64,000 nucleotides of DNA from Phoronis australis. Lineage: Eukaryota > Phoronida > Phoronidae. Positions 24,470 to 36,799 of the stretch are shown one piece after another. The DNA is taken from the NCBI GenBank assembly GCA_002633005.1, contig NMRA01000621.1, forward strand, positions 1,620 through 65,619, given 5' to 3'. Made by a program: the position numbers and the translations under genes. The notes beneath the pieces were generated by a model. The model saw nothing but the letters and a program-made list of their open reading frames with translations, did not search any database and had not been told where the DNA came from. How positions within the stretch are numbered: the stretch's first letter is position 1; each line of letters begins with the position of its first letter.

Positions 24470-24850
24470 CTGTTGTAGCGCGCCCTATTGTAGCGAAAAC
24501 TGAGTGACCTTGTCGGCAAGAACAAAGTCTTTTGAGACAAGCCCCAGCGTGGAATCGAACCCAAAACTCACGTTGCAGCCACACGCTCTGCTGGCTGAAT
24601 TCAAATCCAACAAGTACATAGTATTTTAAGGGTATTTAACTAGTAAAGTCACGGACTTCGAGAATTCGCAATTTGTAATAAAATCGCAAAAACGCAATCG
24701 ATTTTGTTGTTTTATAGCTCTGGTCAAAGTAGCAACTTCAAAAGTCTATCCCATTCAGTAATAACCACAAACTGCTTTATTCAGCTGCAAAATGAAAACC
24801 CCTTTAAAAAGTTGCATGTTGCTCCGACTAAATTGTAAAAATGCCAGTAT
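24470..24850 (-). repeat. tRNA-like repeat, copy 1
   Basis: Minus-strand B box gggttcgattcc (24551-24562) and an A-box-like cagccagcagagcg. The flank to the right shares caatttgtaat, ttatagct(c/t)tggt and aagtctatcccat with 61040-61150. Confidence 0.5.
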
Positions 24851-26039
24851 ATCAAATAAATGAACAAGATGAGTCTCCCTTCCAGCTTGCTCATCGCGTC
24901 AGTCTTATTTCCCTAGCAGTTACTACAAATTTTGAACTCTGTAGAAACACAGACTACAGTACATTAATCACCAACTTCAAATATTTTCAATACACAAAAT
25001 ATGGGATCCTGCACACAGGCCACAACCAATACCATTGGCCGCGAAGTCACTATTCACTAACGCAGCCTGGCGTGATGACACGTTTTACTTCCGGCGAGTA
25101 CGTCGTCTGCTCAATAACCGAAAGCTGAGATGAGCACTAGAAGAGACCGCTAACTTCTCTACAAATTTCACAGGAAAATATCAGAGCTGTGAATTTGTTG
25201 TTTATTATCCACGGTAGAACGCAAAACCCAGTCTTGAATAGTAAAACGGCCATAAATCTGCGCTACATCCAGAAGCGAATTTTAGTTCCTTACTCAGATG
25301 AAAAGTAATTTCTGGGTTGCGAGAACTTACAGCTTGCCATTAGTTGAGAACATGCGCGACTCGTAAAATGACACGCCACAACAAGCAACTTACAGAGTAC
25401 GGTCTCAAACAATAACTAAATCCTGAAACAGTTCTCAGCTGGACTAAGGAACAATTTGAAGCGATAAGTGGTATGAATGAAAAGTTAGTTTTTGGGACGA
25501 ATGGCAGGTTTATGCCTATAACCACATTGGCAAGGGGAGAGTCAACAATTGGTCGGACTTCAAGACCAGCTGGCTGAACTGCAAAGCCAAATGTTTGGCC
25601 TGACCTAAAACGGGTTGGCCGGTGCTCAAAAACAATGGCCGAAAAAGTCGCCGATTTTGCCTATAACAAACAGTGGGTGTCCTTTGAGACTTTTAAAACC
25701 AGTCTCTGCCTTCTTTCATCGCCGGCCAACTAGTTGTAGCGCCGGCCCTCGCGTTTTGGGTCCAATCAACTAGATTTTAGGGTGAGACCATTGCGTTTTA
25801 AAGTCCGGACAACACGTTTGAATCCCGTCCATTTGGTTTTGCAGTCTGGCCGACAGGTTTTGAAGTCCGGGCAAGCGGTTTTGAAGTGCGACCAATTGTT
25901 GATTTCTCCCTTGATTGAGTAATAACATTATCAGATCAAAAAGTCTCAGACTCAGGGTAACTGAGGCCATAAACAAGGGTGTTACATGTGATTCTGACAA
26001 TTGTGTTTTACAACACATCAGGACTCGCATAAACACGGC

Positions 26040-26255
26040 AATGCAATGGGAATGTTTTTATTTGATCTAAGTCTCCAGTCGGTCTTCTTCTCACGCTCGC
26101 TCTTGATCGCGGAGTTATCTATTGTAGCCATCTCCACGTAGTTCTCTGGAAGAATGTCTCCGTTCTTCTTTTTATACACGGAATAAAGAGAGGTAATGCA
26201 ACGCCAGCTCAGCCAATAGAAAAGCTCCTGCGGTGTAAAATGCAATCCTGTAGCA
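26040..26255 (-). pseudogene. Frameshifted tandem copy of the SLC16 last exon
   Basis: This stretch repeats the adjacent 26256-26474 almost base for base, including most of the last SLC16 exon, the stop region and the poly(A) signal. It lacks the acceptor and first codons of the real exon (the part encoding AVYDETKSY). It reads [12 protein letters not shown], then loses one base relative to the real exon in the run after HYL, which creates a stop. The shared C-terminal [14 protein letters not shown] is open in another frame. It is either a dead exon duplicate or, if a cryptic acceptor just upstream is used, an alternative last exon with a changed tail. I favour a dead duplicate. Confidence 0.8.
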
Positions 26256-26276
26256 ACTAATACAATGGGAAATGTT

Positions 26277-26282
26277 TTTATT
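26277..26282 (-). terminator. Poly(A) signal of the SLC16 gene
   Basis: AATAAA on the minus strand about 22 nt after the SLC16 stop codon at 26304-26306. The downstream duplicate of the last exon carries a second copy of the signal near 26058-26063. Confidence 0.6.
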
Positions 26283-26303
26283 TGATCAAAGTCTCCAGAG
26301 GGT

Positions 26304-29300
26304 CTACTTCTGGGGCTCGATCTTGATAGCGGAGTTATCTATTGTAGCCATCTCCACGTCGTTGTCTGGAAGAGGGCCTCCGCTCTTCTGTTTTATACAG
26401 GGAATAAAGAGAAGGTAATGCAACGCCGACCCAGCCAATAGAAAGGCTCCTGCTGTGTAAAATGCAATCTTGTAGCTTTTAGTTTCGTCGTACACAGCGC
26501 CTGAAACGAAAGCAAACATCATGAAGAATACAGCACTATCCTCAATCAGATTTTCTTACCCACCCGAGACTTCAGCAATGTCGGGTTTTGCGATAACACT
26601 CTGTGAAGTCTCCACAAGTGAAAACTTCGTAGAATGTCACTAGTGAGGAAGCTAGCGTGATTACATGCTTCCCTTGCATGGCCATATCTCGCGAAGTCGT
26701 GCGAGGTCTTGTATTTCTCGTAAGAAACTAGGTCTAGGGTATGCACGCCTGGAGACAGCACCTGAATCGCTAGAAATACAGCCCTGGTGACTCTATTACT
26801 CGCGCTGAAAAATGGAAAAAGTCCGGCCTCTCTTTGAGCTCCCATCACCTTCAGTTATCTTGGCACCCAGTGAACACGGGCATGGGACTTGCGTTCTGTA
26901 AACGCTTGAAACTCCCGGAAACGCAAGTCTGCGAGGTATCGCCATACATGTCATGCGAAGCAAAATCTCTAGGTTTTGCTGTCTTGGATCGACAGATTGC
27001 AATCCACTTCGTGAAAGCAACCGCACAGGCAGACATAGTGCCGTCTTAACCACAGAGCCCATTAGGCACTTGCTCGGGGACCCCACCAAAATCACCGGAG
27101 CTCCACGCCGAGTTATGTTTGTCACAGTAAAAGTCTAATGATGCAATCGATTAAGCACAGAGCACCACTTTGCGGTCACAAGATCCCACACAACTCAGTG
27201 GCGGATTTAAGGGCGGGCCAAGGAGGCCATGCCCCCCCCCCTAAAATTCTCCAAGATTCCATTTGGCAGTACGGGGGTGCGACTGTCTGACGGGCTAAAT
27301 CCTGGTTAATAATCTGCCCTGCACCAACCCCCTAACTCAAAATGCTGGATGCGCCCCAGCAACTTTATAGCAATGTGACGTTATTTTACCTTTAGAGTTG
27401 CGTCGATCGAACTGTCTTTGAGAGTTTAATTCTCTATATATAAAATGTGGGCTTAAAGGTTTAGTTGGTTGGAACAATTCAAGAAGGAATTGAAAGTAGT
27501 GAATGAAAACCCAGTTGATATTACATGTCTTTTGAAGCTGAATGTCTTCGATCATGAGACTGTCTTAAGTTGCCGTTACAAACACTGAATTTTGCAAGGT
27601 AACACGATAGAAGCATTCCTCCTTACTTTGGACTGGCAAAGCCAGCAGACGTCTACTCATTGGCCGATATTAGCTTCGCTTCTGAAGAGCAGAAAACGAA
27701 GTGCGAGCACAATTGTTAAACTGCATCGCGAACACCTTTGTCACGGTGACCTGTGAGTGTCTAGACCACTATTTAATACTTGATGACTTAATACAGTCTT
27801 TGAATTGTACAGAAAAATAAATTCCCACACTTTAAAATCAGTGTTGTCAAACCTGTTTTTGTGCGTAATGGAGACAAATTGTGGTGCAGAGAATTTTCAT
27901 TTACAAGTCTGAAACGTGTGAATAATCATACCGGCAGCGTTTGAAATACACGCTGGCCTGTTAGCCCGGGGCCAGTGGATTTGCGGCCGGGCCAGTAAAC
28001 TTTCACATATACACGTAGGTATATGTGGATGGGGTCTGGTATTCAAGTAACCGGAGAAGCACATTTATTTGCAAAAGCTTTAACACTTCATACCCGCACA
28101 CCGAAGCAGCAGTGTTTGGACTAGTTCTCGTGACTTTGAGAAAGCAAGATCACACAAGACCGTGCAAAATAACGTGAGTGAAAGGGGAGAGTTTCGCGAG
28201 TATGCTCCGCAGCTGGTACCCGTGGCAGAAGTACAACTTGTAATCTATCGCTGGTATCAAAGTAAGCACCTTACCTTGCAAAACGGACATCACCAAGCGC
28301 TTGGTCAGTGAGGTCGCAATGCAGAATCATGGGATGCCCATGGCATTTACGGATACAACCATTTTCAGAAAGCGTAGCCAGTTCACAAGGGCTTTTGTCA
28401 TAGGCGAGATACCAGCGTCAGTCGACTTAAGATATTCTGTGCTAGAGTACATTATGATTTACGTAGATCACTGTCTAATCCTAGTTTGCCATTGATCGTC
28501 ACAGCGTTAAAGCTACACGTTCGAGTCTGAACATAAAATTTCACGTTTTCATTCGAAATATCGAGTTTTTACCCGATTCAGACTCCAATACAGCGGTCAC
28601 TAGGTGCGAACCTGGACTGGAAATTCATGTGCATGAGCCACAATATACTCCAGTACACAAAAATAGATACTTACCTTGAGGTTGTACAAAAGTAGAACGG
28701 AAAATAAGATAAAGGATTTTGAATTTAAGTTCGAGTATACAAATTATATTCCAGTCTCAGAGTAATAAGACTTCGTAGTTTCGTTCTTTCATTGCAGCGT
28801 CAGTGTTTTTGACCGCATATCTACAGTCTTGGTTACAAATCAGTCTATTACACTTCGCATTCACAGTCTGGGTACTACAACCAGGGGAGCGTTCTGTAAC
28901 GCTAGGACCTACGCTAGGACCTAGCTAAAATCTATCCAAAAATCCCGTGTTCTCATTTAAAATACACGATTATGTATCACGTGATCTCGTGAAGTGTTGT
29001 TTTAGTGCGGTCCTAGTGTTACTGAACTCTGCCCAGATGTCCAATTACATTGTAGTCCAGCCAGGAAGGTGAGTTAAAAGCGCATCTATACTCACCAGCA
29101 ATGGGGGGTCCAGCGGTTGAGGCGACCCCACGAGCCAGCGTTAAAATTCCGAAAGCCGTTGTCAGTTGGTCCAACCCCAGAAGATCACAGAGAATGATCG
29201 ACGTCAGGGATATGTAAGCAGCTAGAGGACAAAAAGAGTTTCTAGAATCTGGAAACTTTGCAGAACAGCATCCGGTCATGTGACATTGATGAATTCAGCT

Positions 29301-32300
29301 CATGTGGTGGTCTTTCCAGGAAATGGGAGGTTTATGTAGACTCTGTTGACAACGTGAACAGTGCCTTTCTAGGTGAGTAGGCTTGAGAGCATGAAAATGC
29401 TCTCTGTTTTGCAAGACATCAACAAAATTCATCGGTGCCACGTTTACCATCACCATAACCTGATGAAAATCTTCGATTGTCGGTTAATGCTCATTTGCCT
29501 TGAACAACCTCTAGACAACTCCAAACATCCCAATAATGTCACGTGCCCGCTTAAGGGTCCCAACTTTGACCTATAGTCCACGCACAATAGAACTTTAGTG
29601 CTTTAACTGAGGAAACTGGCCATTGAGATTTTTAAAGCGGTGTGAGAGGGAGTGGGTTGCTCAGGAGACACTTTCGTTTTGACTGAGAGACAGCGCTGCA
29701 GCTGTAACAGCAGGTGTTGTTACCAAAACTAACCGCAGTTGTGAAGAGATCGAATTTGAGTGTGTTTTCGCCATAATCGAGCAATCTCTTTAGTGAAGAG
29801 CGTAGAGATGAAAATACACGCGTATCCATAAGGCGCCCAGAATTTAAGCCCAGCCCGATACTCCCAGTTAATGGATAGAAAAACTAGCTTTTCTGCCGGT
29901 AGCAGGATGTAGACGGATAAGGTATGCTTATATTGGTCATATTTCGAATCGTTTCTTCGTTTTCTGCTGATGGTGAAATCCATATTTGACATGGAGGCCG
30001 TGCAAATTTTCATTCCGTGATGATCAAATATAAACAGTGCAGTAGTGTTGTCTTGCACTTCTCAATTCTTTTTTGGGTATGTGTCATAATTTCGTTTCGC
30101 GTACGCCACCCAACGGTTCGTTAGAAAAGAAATGTGTTTGTAAACACAATAATTGCAGTTTATTACAAACGGTTTTTGAGGTTCTTCGTGAGATTGCCCG
30201 CGTGGTGTGTATATGAGTTTGTCTGAATATTCTGTGTGTGTGGTGTTCCTACTTGTTGCAGTCCACCGATGAAGAAAAGACTTAATTTTAAACGCAGGCA
30301 TCCTGAACTCGCGTTGCTAGACAAACTTGCTTTGACTTGGCGACGATAACAAACACATCTGATTTTTTCCATATTTCGTGAACTCTCGATTTTGTTACAG
30401 AAAAGTCGACACATTCCCTAATCACGGGGTTGTGCTGGGGTCTGACTCGATACTTGAGTAAGAAATATGGTCCCACGCTCTACAAAACTATTTCCGAAAA
30501 TTTCTTACAACTCAGACCACTGTGTACACTTACAAATTAGGAGCCCAAATGATGCGCAGTAGATCACTAGCGACACGTAGTCCATGCAGAAGGGGCTGAG
30601 AATTGTGGCCACGGCCGCTAAAGTCATCGTGATGTTGTTGACCCAGAGGGCGTCGATTCTGGGGTGGTCCGCCACTAGGCCAAACAAAACACGCCCGATA
30701 GTGTTAGTTATTCCTGAAATGAATTTAGACAGTTGTGGTCACCGTTTTCCTGGCACCAGCGTACAGTGTATTTCCTTAAAGCGCAATCACGGAATAAGGG
30801 AAGAAAAAACATTAAAGATGCCATGTCTCATAAAATCGTGAATATTTAAATTTGTAGCAAGGGCCACCTTGGGACTTCCTGGAGAACTGTGTGTACAAGT
30901 TTTAGGAAAAGAATCAATTTGAAAATAAATTGCGGTTTTATAAAAAACACGACAACTGATACAAGTGTAAAGGTATTTAAAAAATCTAGTAATTCCAAAT
31001 ATAACGCAGTTGTTATTTGATAGCGAAATGAACAAATATAACGCAGTTGTTATTTGATAGTGAGATGAACAAATATAACGCAGTTGTTATTTGATAGTGA
31101 AATGATCAAATAACAAAAAACTGTGCCTCGTTTCATTAGGGTAACAATGACATATTACCTTACTCATTGACATAACAATAGTCTCACAAAACGAGACTTT
31201 TGCGAGATTGGTTCTCGGTTGGTTTCCGGCACACCGGAAGACCCGGGGATGTTTGTAAACTAGTACTCCAAAGATTTGCATATTCACAATTTAATGAGAC
31301 ATAACGTCTTTAATGTGAAGTCTCCAACAGGCGTATGCCTTCCGGGGTTGAGGGAGAGTGTCTCATCCCCCGCCAAAGGATTATGATCGACATTGTAAGT
31401 GATACGAGTATTTGGCACCGGTTTGCATGGAAAATATGAGTTGATTTGTTAAGCAAAATGTTGACCCGGGATAAAGGGGCCGTGTAATTTGTCAGGCAAA
31501 ACGTCAGGACAACAATTGCAGAACGGAAACGTGTTGGGTAAATTTGTACTCAAGCCCATCCGCCATGTGAAAACACTAGTTTCGACCCAAGTGTTTTTTT
31601 GTCTTATTTTGCCTTTTTCGATAGAATGCAAGTTTCCCATAAAGACAACACGCCTTGTTGTTTTTTGAGGCTAAAAAATCTCTTTTGCATCAATTTCTGC
31701 CCATAGCTATCGTGTTTTTATTTCCAAAAGTTGCACAAAGGCACGTGAGGGTAAGTAAGCTTTGAAACGCCATGATTTGCCAAGGGATGAGTAAAAAATA
31801 ATAATCCCTGTATCATTTCAGCGAGTCACGGTGAATTTTCTTCTTCGAAAAAGTGGGCAACCAAAACAAATCCGCACCACCAACTCTATTTTGAAGAAAA
31901 CAGATATCAGAACCAACTATGCTTTTTAGCCTAATAAGGTACAAATCGTGTATTAGTACTTTCGAAAGGCACTTGAAAAATACACTACATAAATACATCG
32001 CCATGTCGAGGCTAGCAGTCCCATTTATAATGCACAAGCATACAGATATGTAAATGGTTACACAGTAAACATTGGACAGATAGACTATCACAATTATCAT
32101 TTGTGTGTCAAGTGCACCTACCTATAATTGATAATAAGAAGGAGGCTTTGCTTTCTTCAATACCGAGCAAGACAGCTCTGTCGGTAATGTAAACGAACGG
32201 CACGTAGAAACCAACCATACCAAATATATTCGCGATGCAAATTATGAGGAATCCGTAATTTTTGAATATCTTCAGGTTCAACATGCGACTCAAGACATCA

Positions 32301-34925
32301 GTGAACGGTTTGGGACAACAGCAACACAGCACTCTCCAGAACTTGGATTCGTCCTCCATTTGGCCTATATCCGGAATAGAGGTGATGCTTGTGATATAGG
32401 TCTTCATGTCCGGTTGTGACCGGAACTGATTGATGTTGAGAACACTTCCGCTGTAGAAGATGTCCTGACGGTAGAGGGGGCGGGCGTAGTCTTCTTTTTG
32501 GATTTTGTCCTGGCTTTCGGCTCGCTTGACCGCCTTCTCCCAGAGAACCGATAAGCTGCTGCCTATTTTACTTCTGTGGCTGGTCCCGGGTACAGCCAAA
32601 AGGCTATCACCTGGTTGTGCGTCGGCATCATCTCTAGCGTGCTTATTTGACGCCGGTAGTCGCGCTGCAGCTTTTCCGTTCACCGGCTGGCTACTGCTAA
32701 GAGATGGCGTCGTACGAGTCGGAGATCCAGCCATTCCGTTCGAGTCACTATGCCGGTGGTTGTTTTCTTGTATTGTTGTCAAGCTTGACGAGGAATCGGA
32801 AACAATCACCCTCGGTACACTGCTAGATCCTGCTTCACTGTGCGTGGGGCTTGCTCCTGGAATCGGAATTGGCTTCGTCGGACTCGTCTGGTCTCGACTG
32901 CTCCGTTGACTACGCATAGATTGGTTTTCAGATATGGATTCCTCGCGCAAGCGATTTTCACGCGCCAGTTTCGCTTCCTCCAACCGACCTGCTATTTCGT
33001 TATCGTGAATGCTTTCGGAGTCACCACGCCCCCTAGTACGTTCTTTCAACCTGTCCAAAACGTTTTTAGAGCGTGGCTTAGATTTCTTTTTGGTCACCGT
33101 GGGTGTCAACGGGCGCATTAGCGCACCGAAGAAACAGCTGTTTAGGATGATCCCGGCCATGATAAACATAGCATTCTTCCAGTCGTAAAATGACAAGAGA
33201 GCGCTAGAAAGGGGTGCGAATATGAAAGTGCCAACTCCCGAACCGCACACGGCTATTCCTGTCGCCAGAGCCCGTTTTTTCTCAAAGTAGTAGCCAACAC
33301 TGACAATCGACGGCAGGTATATCATACCGAATCCGACACCTGAAAAGATAAAAGGTCACTCAACAAATAAACGGACGCAGATTAACTAAAATTCTTTGAT
33401 TTCAGTAACTCATTCATTCTCATTTCCTTTGCGGCTTTGCACCTTTCACGCAATGAAGTCAAATAAAAAGGTCTATCATATTAGCCAAATGAACACTAGC
33501 AACCATTATCATTAGCCTTTTTCAACCAGTCAGTAAACGTAGATTGTACTCCCTCAGGTATGACACTCACTTTAAGACACGTCTGCTGTATGTGCGTGTG
33601 CGAAAAAAGTCATTTTCTAGCCTGGCACGTAGACAGTGACTCCGCTTCTAGCAGACCAAAGTAGAGACGGTGAAGCTTCTATTTTTACCACTCCCGCCAG
33701 GAGCGCTAGGAGTGTTAAAATGGCCAGATTTGGGCAACTGAACGAAGGACGGCTCGAAGAAAAAGTTTGATTATGGGAGTATCTAGGAGAAAATAAAGAC
33801 ATCGATGGCCTCCTAAGGTGTCCCTGTATGAGCAAAAGGTACTTATAACAACGTGTTTTAATCATTGTGAGGCATAATTCGCCGAAAGGCTTCCGGCTCC
33901 TATATAGGAGCTTCACCGTCTCTACTTTGGTCACCTAGAGACGGTGGTCACTGTCTAGCCTCGCACGGTGTCCACACATACCTCCCATTACTCCGTAAGT
34001 AAGTATTAGAACTTCTACATTGGGGGACAGTGTTGACAAAAGGAAGGCTACAGTCGAGATCAAACTTCCTGCGATGACCACGGGGCGACAGCCAAACTTG
34101 TTTGTCATAGCACTGACCAGAGGACCTGAAAGACAGCACCACGTATTTCACACAACTGCCACATGGAAAGAAACGGATAACATCGTACGCACATGAAACC
34201 ATCCGGAACACCTCGGGTATTTCCGCAGCCTCAAATTTACCCTCGCATGTGAACGGTATCACACGGAAAATCATTCTCGAGTTTGAATGACACATGTTGA
34301 TTGAAGTTCGCCTATGCGAGGTGTTCGGGATTAGCTGAAACATGTAGCAAAGATTTAATCAAGAGATGGGCGTGACCAAGAGGGTTTAAGTTTTTGCAGG
34401 ACAGTAGCTTTGCCCTGGTTCAGAATACATAATATATTGTGAAAGAATTTTGTTGGTAATTTTAAATAATCCACAACAAAAATTACGTAAACAGCCTTTT
34501 AAAACGCGAGTTTAAGACCACAAAGGCCAAGTAAACATGTCTGACGATCGAAATTTCACCCCCAGAGTAAAACCGGATTAACTTTTTGGACTAATGTTTC
34601 TATGACCAAGCAACTTTAATAAGGAGTGAGTCAAATAAATGTCGAACCTACCACAACAAAGATATGTTCCTGCCAGCAAGGAACCGACTAGTGAGGTTTT
34701 CCCTTTGGAGTCTTTGAAATAATCCAGAAACTCGATATATAGCACCCCGAAGCAGTAGGCTATGCCGTCCACAATGATGTTGTTAAAGAAGGAGGCCACT
34801 ACGATCACCCATCCCCAGCCCCCATCAGGTGGTGTTGGGATATATACACCGTCACTCTCCGTGGATGCGTCCGATTTTCCCGACGCGTGTCTCTCCCTAT
34901 TCGAGTCTTTCGATTCGCCGCCCAT
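26304..34925 (-). CDS. SLC16 family monocarboxylate transporter-like protein, six exons, complete
   Basis: Likely plasma-membrane major-facilitator transporter of the SLC16 (MCT) family; substrate unknown. Exons (minus): 34925-34652, 34125-33982, 33339-32122, 30713-30534, 29221-29096, 26500-26304. All five introns are phase 1 with GT/AG borders, and the sum is 2139 nt (712 aa plus stop). Exon 1 has the MCT signature [10 protein letters not shown] in TM1. Exon 3 has [19 protein letters not shown], the second MCT signature before TM5. Exon 5 has [18 protein letters not shown] and GPPIAG, typical of TM10-TM11. The loop between TM6 and TM7 is about 280 residues (roughly 218-497), Ser-rich, with [17 protein letters not shown] near its end, a motif I associate with the MCT9/12/14 branch and insect relatives. 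The start is the ATG at 34925; an in-frame stop lies upstream. The exact subfamily is inferred, the family is not in doubt. Confidence 0.95.
27200..27356. mobile_element. Short relative of the GGCGGATTTA element
   Basis: Starts ggcggatttaagggcgggcc and ends ctggatgcgcc. Its body (tccatttggcagtacggggg, then aatctgccctgcacc) matches 12412-12523 over about 115 bp. Lies in SLC16 intron 5. Confidence 0.65.
28891..29027. mobile_element. MITE, family M1, in SLC16 intron 5
   Basis: TIRs gttctgtaacgctaggacc and gttcagtaacactaggacc (right end read in reverse complement). Shares the interior ctagctaaaatctatccaaa and cgtgttctcatttaaaatac with the other copies. It lies about 70 bp from exon 5 (29096-29221). 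Confidence 0.85.
30997..31110. repeat. 37-bp tandem repeat, three copies, in SLC16 intron 3
   Basis: Unit aaatataacgcagttgttat followed by ttgatagtgagatgaac; copies differ at a few bases. Confidence 0.9.
33630..33957. mobile_element. Non-autonomous element with long TIRs, in SLC16 intron 2
   Basis: About 328 bp. The left arm tagacagtgactcc...gaccaaagtagagacggtga is mirrored at the right end (tcaccgtctctactttggtc...gtcactgtcta). Flanking direct repeats gcctggcacg (33620-33629) and gcctcgcacg (33958-33967) look like a 10-bp target duplication with one change, which would fit a Mutator-like element. No coding content. Confidence 0.75.
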
Positions 34926-35998
34926 ATTAGAGCGTTTTCTCAAAGGTGGCGTTTAGCGAGCAATAATCCTCAGATCATTGTATTTCCGCTACAGGTCGAC
35001 TGAAAAAACATTAAAAGACATCGAGCATCATTTCTGGTACCAGTCGGCGATTTCCTTATTTTGTTTAGAGAAAACGAATTAACGGACACTCAGTATTTCA
35101 ATACTTCCAAGCACATAGCACGACCGGACGATGCTAACACGTCCCTCCAGAATCGAGAAGCGCGTTATCGTCCAACTCTTAGGCATAAAACTGTAAATGA
35201 TGTTGCTGATCAATTGAAATTTGGAATTTGTCCATTAATCGCCTATAATCCAACCTAGCTCGGGTAGGTCAAAGGTGATGCCGAGGCTCCTAAGATAAGC
35301 ACCTGTAACAGTTCAGGGTCAACTTTAAAGCAATGCTTTCTGACAAAAAGTGGCCTCTGGGTGCGAGACAAACTGAAAGTTTGATATGTCTAAGTTCAGA
35401 ACAAGCTCATAAAATATCAGGTCTAGTTGGATTGAGGGACAATTTGAGATCAATTTAAGGTTATCTCAAACCTTATTTAGTGGACTAAATTCTAACTCGT
35501 ATATAAAAAACTAAGCTTTGTCAACTAGTAAAAGTATATATTTTCTAAAAGAAAAAAGATCAGGGAATATAAAAACATGCTTTGTATTTATGTACCATTA
35601 TTATTATTACGCTAACACCTCATTTTAGCTAAAATTTCATTTTTAGAATGGTATATTCATAGCAAAATAACTCCTCAGTCGATTTTAATGAAACCTTTTT
35701 TTAAGTGAAAGATTCACCAGTAACCTTACAAACGCTGATAGGAATTTTCTATTAGTCTTTTCGTTTGGTTTCTATGGAAAATCAACTCAAAAAACGTAGG
35801 GTAATTTTGTAAAAACAGAATTCGTATTCGTCTTTGTTACATTACGAAAAAATTAGGCCTTTATATCGAAAATCCCAACAGAGTTTTTGAGATTGATGAA
35901 TAGATATAAAGTTTGGAAAGTTATATCGAAATCTACCAAACCGTTTTCGAGAACTCGTGTTCCCGAGTTCAACGTAAGTCAATTTGCACCGTTCTATC

Positions 35999-36320
35999 AT
36001 AAGTACACCTCGTTGGCTCAATATTATGGAGACTGGGTGAATGAAAGGATTGAGGCTACATACGAAGTTGCTCTGTACCTGGCGAGAGATTCCATTTGAG
36101 TGACATCTCAGTAACCTTTGACCGCAGATAAGTAGTAAACAAATATCCACGCGGTTGTGGGGTTCCAAGCTGGTTCTTCTAAATTTTTTTCTCGCTGCAC
36201 GGTATATATGTCATATTTGAAGTTCCCCGAAAATGAAACTAAGGTATTTTGCTAGTCACATGTGAAACATTGTGAAAATAGCCAATTTTTGTGAATAAGG
36301 TTTGCGATAGCCAACCCCAG
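35999..36320. repeat. 320-bp dispersed repeat, copy 2
   Basis: Same orientation as 9821-10140 and begins with the same 20 bases. Lies upstream of the SLC16 start. Confidence 0.85.
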
Positions 36321-36799
36321 AAGGCCCAGATTTTCAAAAATGTACTTAAACATTGTTTGAGCCCAATAACACTTAAAGATAGGTCAATAGATGATGAGAA
36401 AAACATTAAAAGAAAAATTGCACCCAATGACCTCGTTTTGTACAATGTTGCAATTTTGCAACTGTGGGAGCTGATAGTAGCAAATGTCCCATGTTTATCT
36501 AGACATTTATTTGTGAAAATCATTACAAAACAACATGAGATGAAACACTGTTTATATATTACAATTTCTCTAATTATCTGATTAAAACTCTTCCAACATT
36601 ACTTCTGCTCAATTTCAGATACTAAGTTTGTTATATACTAGTGAAATATGTTAGTAAAGTTTAGTAGTTCGCATAAAATTTCTATAGTAAAGTCAACACA
36701 ATGTGTTCAAAGATCTCTTCGGTAGCCTCTATGGGCCACTGATTCACACTGTTGCATCTAAACATCACACAATTTATTTGTAAAAACTAAATGTGATAC

